Source of the DNA: Pseudomonas sp. p1(2021b)
GTDB taxonomy: Bacteria > Pseudomonadota > Gammaproteobacteria > Pseudomonadales > Pseudomonadaceae
Direction of reading: 5' to 3'
Assembly: GCF_020151015.1 (NCBI RefSeq)
Contig: NZ_CP083746.1
Coordinates: forward strand, 1,951,001-2,015,000
DNA: 64,000 nt
The translations under genes and the position numbers were made by a program. Within the stretch, counting starts at the first letter, position 1. The number at the start of each line of letters is the position of its first letter. Under the pieces are notes generated by a model. The model saw only the letters and a list, made by a program, of their open reading frames with translations. It made no database searches and was not told where the DNA came from. Shown in pieces: positions 8,726 through 16,440 of the stretch.

Positions 8726-9597
8726 AGGAACCTCCGAACAAGTCACCCAGCAACTGCCAATGGGCGACTTTCGCCCTCCTGCCAGATCACTTGCCGCCCT
8801 TCATGCTCTGGCCTTTTCTCCACGCCGGTGTAGCCCGCATCGGCGCATACGACGTTTTCATTGCCATGTAACAACTGAGCGACTTCCGTCACGTCAGCCA
8901 CATTCGCCGCGGTGCCGTGGACATGATGCACCAGACCCGACTCAGCATCGGCACCGATATGCGCCTTCATGCCGAAGAAGTACTGGTTGCCTTTCTTTGT
9001 CTGATGCATTTCCGGATCGCGCTTGCCTGCCTTGTTCTTGGTCGAACTGGGCGCATGGATGATGGTGGCGTCGACAATCGTGCCCTGACGAAACGACAGG
9101 CCTTTGTCTTGCAGGTAGTTGTTGATAGTTTCCAGAATTCCTGCCGCAAGCTGATGCTTCTCCAGCAAGTGCCGAAAATTCATGATCGTCGTGTCTTCGG
9201 GAATCGGCGCGCTGAGCGTCAGTCGTGCAAACTGGCGCATCGAAGTGATTTCGTACAGTGCTTCTTCCATGGCCGGATCGCTCAGCGAAAACCAGTTCTG
9301 CAGCAGGTGAATGCGCAACATGGTTTCCAGTGGGTACGGCTTGCGACCACCGCCGGCCTTTGGGTAATGCGGCTCGATCAATGCCACCAAACCGCTCCAC
9401 GGTACGACCTGCTCCATCTCGGCCAGGAAGCGCTCACGGCGGGTTTGCTTGCGCTTACCGGCATACTCGAAATCGGAAAAGCTCATCCGACTCATGGTAA
9501 GGCTTATTGGGGCGGCTCGTGCTGACTTGATCGGAGAATCCTTATACGTCAGATGCCTGCAAGGTGTTTTTATTTTATGTGATTGAACTCTGGTGCA
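8726..9597 (-). mobile_element. IS5-family insertion sequence remnant, internally deleted
   Basis: The element contains the IS5-type transposase gene at 8743-9495. The right end starts near 8726 with AAGGAACCTCCGAACAAGTC, which resembles the GGAAGGTGCGAACAAGT terminal repeat of E. coli IS5. The left end lies near 9590-9597 (GGTGCAAGCCTT). The two ends match only weakly and no clear 4-bp target duplication is seen. The length of about 870 bp is short for the usual about 1.2 kb. It abuts the stop codon of the SnoaL-like gene at 9602. The boundaries are approximate. Confidence 0.7.
8743..9495 (-). pseudogene. IS5-family transposase, C-terminal catalytic part deleted
   Basis: The frame from ATG 9495 (or 9486) gives about 250 residues, against about 326 for intact relatives. 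The DUF772 N-terminal domain ([27 protein letters not shown]) and the first two catalytic aspartates ([18 protein letters not shown]) are present. The protein follows the family through GRQVIWQ and then stops 11 residues later. This omits the region that carries the catalytic glutamate (family motif VEHPFRVIKRQFG). An in-frame internal deletion explains this, since the right terminal repeat is still present just beyond the stop. The product should be inactive. Confidence 0.8.
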
Positions 9598-9601
9598 AGC
9601 C

Positions 9602-10006
9602 TTACGTTGCCTCGAGCAACTTAGCCGGTTTGAGCGGCGTCGCTTGATAGACCAGCAGTTGCCATTGCTCATCGGTTTTCTGCCACGCCATGATCGTTCG
9701 ATTGTGCAGATGTTTTCGCACGCCCCCGGAGGTGACGTTGGTGATCATCTCGCCAAACGCGATCGCCAGTTCACCCACCCGGGTAACCTTATCGATTTGA
9801 TGATTGAGGGTGTGATAGATGAACTCCCGAGAGCGACATTTCTCAAGGTAGCTCTTGAGATTGTCGACCACGCCATTGGAGTGGATATAGGTCAGATCCG
9901 GGTGGAACAGGTAGCTGAAGATATCCAGATGACCGCCGAGCATGGCGGCACTACGTTGTGCTTCGCAGGTTCGGATCACCAAGTCGATCTGATCGTTATG
10001 CGTCAT
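9602..10006 (-). CDS. SnoaL/NTF2-like (DUF4440-type) protein
   Basis: A 134-residue protein from ATG 10006, with the cone-shaped NTF2/SnoaL-like fold signature: early helices, then [13 protein letters not shown] and a beta-sheet ending in [11 protein letters not shown]. The start overlaps the end of the RidA-like gene by 11 bases, implying translational coupling. Proteins of this fold include isomerases, hydratases and ligand carriers, so the reaction cannot be assigned. The stop codon lies at the edge of the IS5 remnant, so the extreme C-terminus could have been altered by that insertion. Confidence 0.8.
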   Translation of the reverse strand: MTHNDQIDLVIRTCEAQRSAAMLGGHLDIFSYLFHPDLTYIHSNGVVDNLKSYLEKCRSREFIYHTLNHQIDKVTRVGELAIAFGEMITNVTSGGVRKHLHNRTIMAWQKTDEQWQLLVYQATPLKPAKLLEAT

Positions 10007-10379
10007 CAGCCGTTCCCCGCGCAGCCGTGACGATGATTTCAATCAGCAGTTTGCCGCCCAAGTCGACGCCGTAACAGGCACGCTGGGGCCAGTGCTGCGG
10101 ATTGTCGCCGATCCACCGGGCCCAGATTTCATCGACCACCGGCTTGCTGCTCATGTCCGCCAGCAGCACCTGAGCCGACAGCATGCGTGAGGTGTGAGAG
10201 CCGAGGCCTTCGAGGTTGGTACTTAACGCGGCCAGGGCCTGGTGAGTCTGGCCGACGATATCCAGCGAGGTGTCCGCAGAGGTTGCCACGGTGTAAACGA
10301 TGTTGGCGTAGGTGCAGGAACGGCTACGTCCTGCGTGGCCGCTCGGGATGCGTTCAATTTTCTGCATAGGGGGCTTCAT
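9996..10379 (-). CDS. RidA/YjgF-family protein
   Basis: A 127-residue member of the Rid family. The arginine that positions the carboxylate of imine substrates in RidA is retained (WPQRACYGVDL), as is the downstream glutamate (IEIIVTA), so imine deaminase activity is possible. It begins MKPPMQKIERI; the second ATG four codons in is an alternative start, since neither has a strong ribosome site. It precedes the SnoaL-like gene in the same transcription unit. Confidence 0.85.
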   Translation of the reverse strand: MKPPMQKIERIPSGHAGRSRSCTYANIVYTVATSADTSLDIVGQTHQALAALSTNLEGLGSHTSRMLSAQVLLADMSSKPVVDEIWARWIGDNPQHWPQRACYGVDLGGKLLIEIIVTAARGTADDA

Positions 10380-10431
10380 CCAGGTTGAAGTAGTGCAGAA
10401 GCCAGCATCAACTAGCTTCTGTCATCCGTAA

Positions 10432-11043
10432 TTAAACCGGCTGCGTTGCTTCTTCCGCGGCAATGGCGGCTTGTACGCTTGGACGTGCTTCGATGCGCAC
10501 CATGAACGATGCCAGTTCCGGCCAGTCCTTGACATCGATATTGAAGAAGGGAAGCCACTTAAGCACGGTGAACAGGTAGGCATCGGCCAGGCCGAAGGTG
10601 CCCATCAGGTAGTCTTTGTTCACCAAGCACTCGTTCAGATAGTCCAGGCGCTTGAATAGTTTCTGCCGGAAAATTTCTTTGGTGGACTCAGATATGTCAG
10701 CGTTGAACAGCGGCGCGCTGCCGCCATGGATTTCCGAGGTTATGAAGTTCAGCAGTTCCTGTAGACGAGTGCGCTCCCAGGTGCCGTTGGCCGGAGCCAG
10801 GGAATTGCCCGGCACCAGGTCGGCCAGGTATTGCAGAATGGCCGGGCCTTCGGTCAGCACCTGGCCGTTGTCCAGTACCAGGGCGGCGACGTAACCCTTG
10901 GGGTTGATGTCACGGAAGTCGCGGCCATCGGCGGTGGCTTTGGTCTTGTTGTTGACTCGGATCAGTTCGAAGGGCAGGCCCAGTTCACGCAGCACGATAT
11001 GCGGCGAGAGGGAGCAGGTCATGGGGGCAAAGTACAGTTTCAT
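10432..11043 (-). CDS. Glutathione S-transferase
   Basis: A 203-residue protein. The ATG at 11043 follows AAGGAGATACCC and gives the canonical beta-class start MKLYFAPMTCSLSPH, including the Cys10 typical of bacterial beta GSTs. The thioredoxin-like domain spans about 1-80, with the glutathione-binding TEGPAILQYLAD motif. The all-helical domain follows (about 90-200), with the N-capping LGLADAY-type motif visible as FGLADAYLF. It lies downstream of a LysR gene in the same direction and upstream of ridA, suggesting a detoxification role. Confidence 0.92.
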   Translation of the reverse strand: MKLYFAPMTCSLSPHIVLRELGLPFELIRVNNKTKATADGRDFRDINPKGYVAALVLDNGQVLTEGPAILQYLADLVPGNSLAPANGTWERTRLQELLNFITSEIHGGSAPLFNADISESTKEIFRQKLFKRLDYLNECLVNKDYLMGTFGLADAYLFTVLKWLPFFNIDVKDWPELASFMVRIEARPSVQAAIAAEEATQPV

Positions 11044-11198
11044 GGGTATCTCCTTATAAGCGGGCAGCGCGTACCCGAACGTGTTGCCGTTCCACGCCGG
11101 AAACGGCTGTGAACCTCGTTCCAGACATATTGGTGTCATGTCTTCAATTGGTAAAATTACGATCTTATGCACCCATCATTAGGGACTCTTATGTCCAT

Positions 11199-12125
11199 TC
11201 AGGCGACTTTTGCTTCGGTACTGCGAACGGTCAGCGGTATGTTGCTGCCGAGGGTCGACTTGCGGATTTCATTGAGAAACGCCTGGGCCGAAGGCGTGCG
11301 TTCGCCGGCGGGCGAGCAGACCAAACCGAACTCGCGATAGATCGGTTTGCTCAACTCGAAGACTCGCATACCCCGACGATCCACCGGCAGGGTCGAGGCC
11401 GGCACGATGGAAATGCCCATGCCTTCGCTGATCAATGCAAACGCCGTGGTCCAGTCGCGAACGGTGATCTTGATGTCCTTGAGCTTGAGGCCTTCGCGTT
11501 CGACCAGTGACTGACCATTGAGGTGGCAGCCGCCGGTGGCGAGGATGAATGGCTCTTCCACCAGATCCTTGAGGGCCACGCTACTGGACGAGGACTTGCG
11601 CGCCAGTTCGTGGTTGGCGGGGACGGCCGCCACCCAGGAGTCGCGGCCCAGCAACAGCGCGCCACGGGACGGGCAGGGGTTCATCACCACCCCCAGGTCG
11701 ATGCTGCTGTTGGCCAGCCATTGTTCGACTTCTTCGTCGGTGCCTTCTAGAGAGACGATTTCGATGCCGGGATGCAGGCGGCTAAAACTTTGCAGGAGCG
11801 GCGGCAGCAGGTTAGCGAACACCGAAGGAAAACTGGCGAGTTTGATCCGCCCCAGGTGGCAGCCGCGCGAGGCATCCACCAAGTTCTGGATCGATTCGAA
11901 CTCGCTGAGCATGCGGCGTGCGCGATCAATGATCTGCTGCCCGATGGCGGTCGCGGTGGTCTGGCGACGGTCGCGCACGAAGACTTTAACCCCCAGAGCT
12001 TCTTCCATTTGTGTCAGGGCCTGGCTGGCGCCCGACTGGGTAATGCCATAGCGCTCAGCGGCGCGGGAAACATTTTCGGCGTCAGCCACGGCGACCAGCA
12101 ATCGCCAATGCATCAGGTTCATCAT
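11199..12125 (-). CDS. LysR-family transcriptional regulator
   Basis: A 308-residue protein starting MMNLMHWRLL, with HTH residues about 5-62 (ENVSRAAERYGITQSGASQAL) and an effector-binding domain from about 92. It is divergent from the MFS gene at 12226, with about 100 bp between the starts, so autorepression and control of that pump are plausible. It also lies upstream of the GST gene on the same strand. Confidence 0.92.
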   Translation of the reverse strand: MMNLMHWRLLVAVADAENVSRAAERYGITQSGASQALTQMEEALGVKVFVRDRRQTTATAIGQQIIDRARRMLSEFESIQNLVDASRGCHLGRIKLASFPSVFANLLPPLLQSFSRLHPGIEIVSLEGTDEEVEQWLANSSIDLGVVMNPCPSRGALLLGRDSWVAAVPANHELARKSSSSSVALKDLVEEPFILATGGCHLNGQSLVEREGLKLKDIKITVRDWTTAFALISEGMGISIVPASTLPVDRRGMRVFELSKPIYREFGLVCSPAGERTPSAQAFLNEIRKSTLGSNIPLTVRSTEAKVA

Positions 12126-12225
12126 CTCAGTAGTTCCTCTTATGTTCGGTTAATCGAGATTTAATTTTACGAAGCACCCGCACCGCCTCAGGATCGTCCC
12201 TGAATACACAGTGAGGTGTTGGAAA

Positions 12226-13599
12226 GTGGACAAAACTCTGTCAATGGATCTGGCGGCGAGACCCGCCTCGGCGGCTCCTGTTCTGGTGAGCGTGGCGTTG
12301 AGTTCGTTCATGGTCGCGCTGGATGTCACGGCGCTGAATGTGGTGCTGCCGAGCATTGGGCATGACTTGGCAACGGGGATGGATCGGCTGCAATGGATTG
12401 CCGGCGCATACACCCTGGTGTTTGCTAGCCTGATGTTGTCCGCCGGGGCGCTGAGTGATCGGCTGGGGGCGAGGAAAGTGTTTCTGTTGGCCCTGTTGGT
12501 GTTTACCGGTGCGTCTGTGGCCTGCGGCCTGGCGCCAAGTGTGGTCGAGCTGATTGCAGCCCGGGCGATTCAAGGTATCGGTGCGGCGTTGATGTTACCC
12601 AGTTCCATGGCGTTGCTGGTCGAGGCGTATCCCGATGCCAAGGCGCGGGCCAGGGCTGTGGCGCTGTGGGGCGGGATCTCGGCGCTGGCGCTGGTGAGCG
12701 GGCCAATGCTCGGCGGCCTGCTGGTGGAGCTGGTCGACTGGCGATCGATTTTCTATTTGAACGTGCCGTTCTGCCTGATTGCCCTAGGCTGCTGCGCGCT
12801 GCGCCGCAGTCGCTTGGTCATCCAGCCGCGTTCGATTGATTGGTCGGGGCAGGTGCTTTCGGCACTGGCGCTGGTGTCGTTGGTCTTCGCCCTGATCGAA
12901 GGGCCGGTGTGGGGCTGGAGCAATACCTGGGTGATCGCGACGGTGCTGGTGGCGCTGGTTTCGGGCGTGGCGTTCATCTATTCGCAGAAGACCCGGCGTG
13001 AGCCGATGCTGCCGCTGAATCTGTTCGAGTCGAGAACCTTTTCCGCCGCCATTGGCGCTGGGTTTCTGCAAACCCTGGCGTATTACGGCAGTCTGTTCGT
13101 CCTGCCGTTCGCGTTGCAGGGCCAGGGCCGCACGTCGCTAGAGATTGGGTTGGCGATGATCCCGATGACTATTGCCACCGGGGTGATGGCGAGCCTTTCG
13201 GGGCGTTTGTCAAATGCCTTCGGCGCCCGTTCGATCGGTGCCGCCGGCATGCTCTGCGGGGCCCTTGGGGCGGCATTGCTGGCATTGTATGGCCTGGATC
13301 GCGTGAGTCTGGTGATCGGTGGGCTGCTGATTGGCCTGGGCGGTGCGACGTTGCCGGTGATCGTCGGCGCCTGTCTGGCGAGTGTACCGAGCGGCAAGGT
13401 AGGCGTCGGCTCCGGGGTGCTCAATGCCGCGCGCCAATGTGGCGGCGTGACCGGCATCGCCTTGCTCGGTGCCACTCTTGAGGGGCCGGGCCGCGCCACT
13501 GGCGCCTTGTCGATCATTGCCCTGGCGTTTGTTGCCGCTGGCCTGTTGACCGTTTTGCGACTGTACACCGACGAGGTCGATGTCGTGAGTGAGTGCTGA
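12226..13599 (+). CDS. MFS efflux permease (DHA2/EmrB-like)
   Basis: About 457 residues and 14 predicted membrane segments. The MFS motif A region is visible (GALSDRLGARKVF), and motif C-type GIGAALMLPSS lies in the fifth helix region. GTG 12226 has GAGGTG seven bases upstream; ATG 12244 is the alternative start. Unlike the pump at 3499 there is no adaptor gene, so it probably works alone in the inner membrane. It is divergent from a LysR regulator. The substrate is unknown. Confidence 0.9.
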   Translation: MDKTLSMDLAARPASAAPVLVSVALSSFMVALDVTALNVVLPSIGHDLATGMDRLQWIAGAYTLVFASLMLSAGALSDRLGARKVFLLALLVFTGASVACGLAPSVVELIAARAIQGIGAALMLPSSMALLVEAYPDAKARARAVALWGGISALALVSGPMLGGLLVELVDWRSIFYLNVPFCLIALGCCALRRSRLVIQPRSIDWSGQVLSALALVSLVFALIEGPVWGWSNTWVIATVLVALVSGVAFIYSQKTRREPMLPLNLFESRTFSAAIGAGFLQTLAYYGSLFVLPFALQGQGRTSLEIGLAMIPMTIATGVMASLSGRLSNAFGARSIGAAGMLCGALGAALLALYGLDRVSLVIGGLLIGLGGATLPVIVGACLASVPSGKVGVGSGVLNAARQCGGVTGIALLGATLEGPGRATGALSIIALAFVAAGLLTVLRLYTDEVDVVSEC

Positions 13600-13771
13600 C
13601 CGGCACGTAGAAGCGCGGCCGGTAAGTGTTGCAATGAAGCGACGTTGCGCTGCCTATCCCCGTATCGAGTGGGCAGGCAACGCAACGTTGTTCTTTGGCG
13701 TCAGGTTGTGAAAGAGCGAGCCGGCAAGGCGCCGAATGACGCCTGCCGAAGATGCAGCCAACAGCGATGTT

Positions 13772-14338
13772 TCAACCCCAGCGACGTACCGTCCCGGTGT
13801 CCAGTCCCAACAGGTCGAGCATGCGGCCTACCGTGTGGTCGACCATGTCCTCGATGGATTGTGGCCGGGCATAAAACGCAGGCGCCGGTGGCACCACGAT
13901 GCCGCCCATTTCACAGATCTGGGTCATGCTGCGTAGGTGCCCCAGGTGCAGCGGAGTTTCCCGCACCATCAGAATCAATGGCCGGCGCTCCTTGAGCGTC
14001 ACGTCGGCAGCGCGACTGAGCAGGCTGCCGGTGATGCCGGTGGAGATTTCCGAAAGGCTTTTGATCGAGCAGGGTGTCACCAGCATGCCCAGGGTCTTGA
14101 ACGAGCCGCTGGAAATCGAAGCGCCGATGTCTGCCGGATCGTGTACGACGCTGGCAAGGGCTTTGACATCCGCCACTTTCATGTCGAGTTCATGGGCCAG
14201 GGTGATTTGTGCCGATTTGGTCATCACTAGATGCGTGGTGATGCCCAGCTCCCGTAGCAGTACCAGGGTACGTACGCCGTAAATCACCCCACTGGCACCG
14301 CTGATGCCGACCACGATACGTCGCTCAGGGCTATTCAT
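13772..14338 (-). CDS. ubiX: UbiX-family flavin prenyltransferase
   Basis: A 188-residue protein from ATG 14338. It has the flavin-binding start motif GISGASGVIYG (about residues 11-21), the PCSIKSLSEISTGI segment and the late VPPAPAFYARPQSIEDMVDHTVGRMLD block of UbiX/VdcB proteins. The family prenylates FMN to make the cofactor of UbiD decarboxylases. The gene overlaps the end of the truncated ubiD-like fragment by 8 bases, so it was the second gene of a ubiD-ubiX decarboxylase operon. Its dedicated partner is now destroyed. Whether it also serves ubiquinone synthesis depends on other copies outside the window. Confidence 0.9.
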   Translation of the reverse strand: MNSPERRIVVGISGASGVIYGVRTLVLLRELGITTHLVMTKSAQITLAHELDMKVADVKALASVVHDPADIGASISSGSFKTLGMLVTPCSIKSLSEISTGITGSLLSRAADVTLKERRPLILMVRETPLHLGHLRSMTQICEMGGIVVPPAPAFYARPQSIEDMVDHTVGRMLDLLGLDTGTVRRWG

Positions 14339-15422
14339 GGAAATCCAACGCATTGTCGAAGGCGCTGACCACCGGCGCTTCGCCCGGCAGACCCAAATCG
14401 CTCCAGCGCTCGCGCACCCGTTCGTAAACCGTCGGGCGCAACAGGGTGCGGACCGGGAAGTTGCGGATGTTGCGGTAGTCCTTGCAGGCGTTGATCAGCG
14501 CCTTGGAGCCGAAGAAACGTTTTTCCGGCGGGTTCTGTGCCGGGTCCAGCGGCGAGCCGCGGGTGTTGCGCAGAATATCGATGTCATCACTCGGCGTGGC
14601 GCGGGTGGCCATGGCCCACAGCACCTGATTCATGTCGGTAGGGTCGACGTCCTCGTCCACCGCGACGATCCCTCTGGCCGAGACACCTTTGCGCTTGCCT
14701 AACTCCCGCATAAAGGCCGGAGCTTCCGCGTAGGGGAGGGATGCGTGATGTTCAACCTTCTGGACTTTGCTTCTTGCAGGTAGCTCATGCTCCAAATGGC
14801 CTTTCCAGCGTGCTGGGTTTTCACCTTGGCGGTATCCGCGGAAAGTCGCCCAATCGAGAATGTTCTCGATCCGGCCTCTGAGCCGGCTGGCAGTTTCTGC
14901 CTTCGTGTACCAGAACTGTGCCGGTTCGCTAGGCGAACCGACTTGTTGCTGTAGAACCTTCAACACCAGGTTCGTGTCGACCGCTCCGATAGCCAGTTCA
15001 CCGATGATTGGATAGGCATAGGCCTCAAGCGTATTTTCCCACTGCTGGACGTGTTTGGGAGTTTTCCAGCCCGCACGGTTGGCTTGGATGTAGGCCGGCG
15101 CACACTCTTTGAAGGTCTTATGCCGGACAGCCTCAAGCTTGGCTGCCTGCTGCTTCGCCTTTTTTGCTTCGAGAGGGTCGATACCCTCAAGCAGGCTTTT
15201 TCGATGCTCCAGGCTCTTCGAGCGCGCTTCGCTGAGAGAAACGGTGTGTACAGGGCCAAGTCCCATGTCGTGGGTCTTGCCGTTTCTGGTGTAGCGGAAT
15301 ACCCAGGACTTCCCACCTAGTTTGCTGACCTGCAACCAGAGACCGCCGCCATCCCCGTAATAGCCAGGGTCCTTTGCTTTTTGCACCGCGAGAGCGGAGA
15401 GCTTGTTGATGCCACGCGCCAT
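14331..15422 (-). pseudogene. In-frame fusion of truncated tyrosine integrase (5') and truncated UbiD decarboxylase (3')
   Basis: One open frame of 363 codons made from two unrelated genes. Codons 1 to about 251 match P4-type integrases: the DUF4102 arm-binding domain (GDGGGLWLQVSKLGGKSWVF, about 23-42) and the core-binding domain up to YAEAPAFMRELGKRKGVSARG. The catalytic domain with the R-H-R-Y tetrad is absent. Codons from about 252 match the C-terminus of UbiD-like decarboxylases (VDEDVDPTDMNQVLWAMATR, then PAQNPPEKRFFGSKALI). The junction is at about 14667-14675. A deletion from inside an integrase gene to inside ubiD, keeping frame, explains it. Neither activity is expected. Confidence 0.88.
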
Positions 15423-15596
15423 GATTCATACCTATTTTTCTACCCACGTTTTACAACTGGATTTGAGTAGATGGTGCAAGACGTTGGTGGACGTGATGTG
15501 CAGTGGAGGCCAGTAAAATCGGGGTCTCCATGGAAGTATGTGGATGTTGATGGATATTGCTCGGGCGGACTACGCTTCCGCCACATTTCTCATCAA

Positions 15597-15622
15597 AGCC
15601 CCTGAAAATGGGGCTTTTTTGT
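15597..15622 (+). terminator. Intrinsic terminator-like hairpin
   Basis: AAAGCCCC and GGGGCTTT arms separated by TGAAAAT, followed by T residues on the plus strand; the A-rich flank makes it potentially bidirectional. Confidence 0.7.
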
Positions 15623-15723
15623 GGGTGATGGCTTTTCGACCCGCTTGCAAAAGGCTGCCTGTGATAGCGATTTTTTGGATGAAAAATCGAGTCGAGTCCA
15701 CTGGCGAGACAGGGCTGGAGGGG

Positions 15724-15746
15724 TATAATTTGGCAAATTTTGTCAA
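15724..15746 (+). promoter_or_regulatory. Putative parD promoter -10 and operator
   Basis: TATAAT at 15724-15729, followed at once by an imperfect palindrome, TTGGCAAA (15730-15737) and TTTGTCAA (15739-15746), 17 bases before the parD ATG. The palindrome is a natural candidate for autorepression by the antitoxin. Its role is inference. Confidence 0.5.
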
Positions 15747-15762
15747 GCACGGACAAAAAGCC

Positions 15763-15999
15763 ATGAGCACCATGAATATCTCTCTGCCGGATGCCCTCAA
15801 GTCCTTTGTCGATGATCAGGTCAGTCAGCGAGGCTACAGCACCAGTAGCGAATATGTGCGGGAGCTGATTCGCAAGGACCAGGATCGGCAGCGTCTGCGT
15901 GGCTTGCTGCTGGCTGGAGCTGAATCGGTCCCCGTTGCTCCTGTGGATGGCGACTATTTCGAATCTCTACGCGCCAAGGTTCGTCAGGCTCACCGATGA
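15763..15999 (+). CDS. parD: ParD-type antitoxin
   Basis: A 78-residue protein starting MSTMNISLPDALKSFVDDQV, the ribbon-helix-helix N-terminus of ParD/CopG antitoxins. A more variable C-terminus binds the toxin. It overlaps the toxin gene by four bases (ATGA), the standard parDE layout. The protein should bind the promoter as a dimer and neutralise ParE. A predicted operator lies directly upstream. The pair sits beside the integrase relic and may be leftover island cargo. Confidence 0.9.
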   Translation: MSTMNISLPDALKSFVDDQVSQRGYSTSSEYVRELIRKDQDRQRLRGLLLAGAESVPVAPVDGDYFESLRAKVRQAHR

Positions 16000-16325
16000 A
16001 GGCCAAGCCCGTCATTCCACGGGCTCTTGCCAACCAAGACGTAGAAGACGCTATCGGCTATTACCTTGGTGAGCAGGCGGAGCAGGCTGCACTCGGTTTT
16101 ATCGATGCCCTGGAAAAGGCCTATTCCCACATCAGCCGCCACCCGGCCTCGGGCATGCCTCGCTACGCTCATGAGCTGGATTTACCAGGGTTGCTCTACT
16201 GGCCGCTGAAACGTCATCCCTATCTGGTGTTCTATGGTGAGCGCGATGACCATGTCGATGTATGGCGCGTTTTACATGGCGTGAGGGACATTCCTGAAGG
16301 TTTGGTTGAAAGCGCCTCTCATTAG
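15996..16325 (+). CDS. parE: ParE/RelE-superfamily toxin
   Basis: A 109-residue protein of the RelE/ParE fold: an N-terminal helix pair (LANQDVEDAIGYYLGEQAE) followed by the beta-sheet ending in YLVFYGERDDHVDVWRVLHG, with the closing arginine-rich strand typical of ParE. ParE toxins inhibit DNA gyrase; RelE relatives cleave mRNA. Pairing with a ParD antitoxin favours the former. It is translationally coupled to parD. Confidence 0.9.
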   Translation: MKAKPVIPRALANQDVEDAIGYYLGEQAEQAALGFIDALEKAYSHISRHPASGMPRYAHELDLPGLLYWPLKRHPYLVFYGERDDHVDVWRVLHGVRDIPEGLVESASH

Positions 16326-16440
16326 TGGCGGGATATACCTAGGTGCCGGATGTAAGCATGGCGTTGCCCGCATACGGTACATGAAGAACCGTATCTACGT
16401 TTCCGCCTGGCATAACTTTTTTGTCGATGATGTTCTCCAT

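Larger units (their letters stand above)
15423..15762. other. Intergenic stretch upstream of integrase fragment; no gene seen
   Basis: 340 bp between the integrase start and parD. It holds a terminator-like hairpin at 15597-15622 and the parD promoter/operator region. The GTG frame beginning at 15538 runs into parD but has no recognisable protein sequence. An attachment site for the lost island would be expected here, but no tRNA or tmRNA 3' end was recognised. Confidence 0.5.

Noticed and set aside
9496-9672. Upstream extension of the transposase frame
   Set aside because: The extra 59 codons lie in the IS left end and lack family similarity; the recognised start is at 9495 or 9486.
15538-15762. 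Extended start of the ParD frame at a GTG
   Set aside because: The additional residues have no ParD similarity and cross a terminator hairpin; the ATG at 15763 fits the family.
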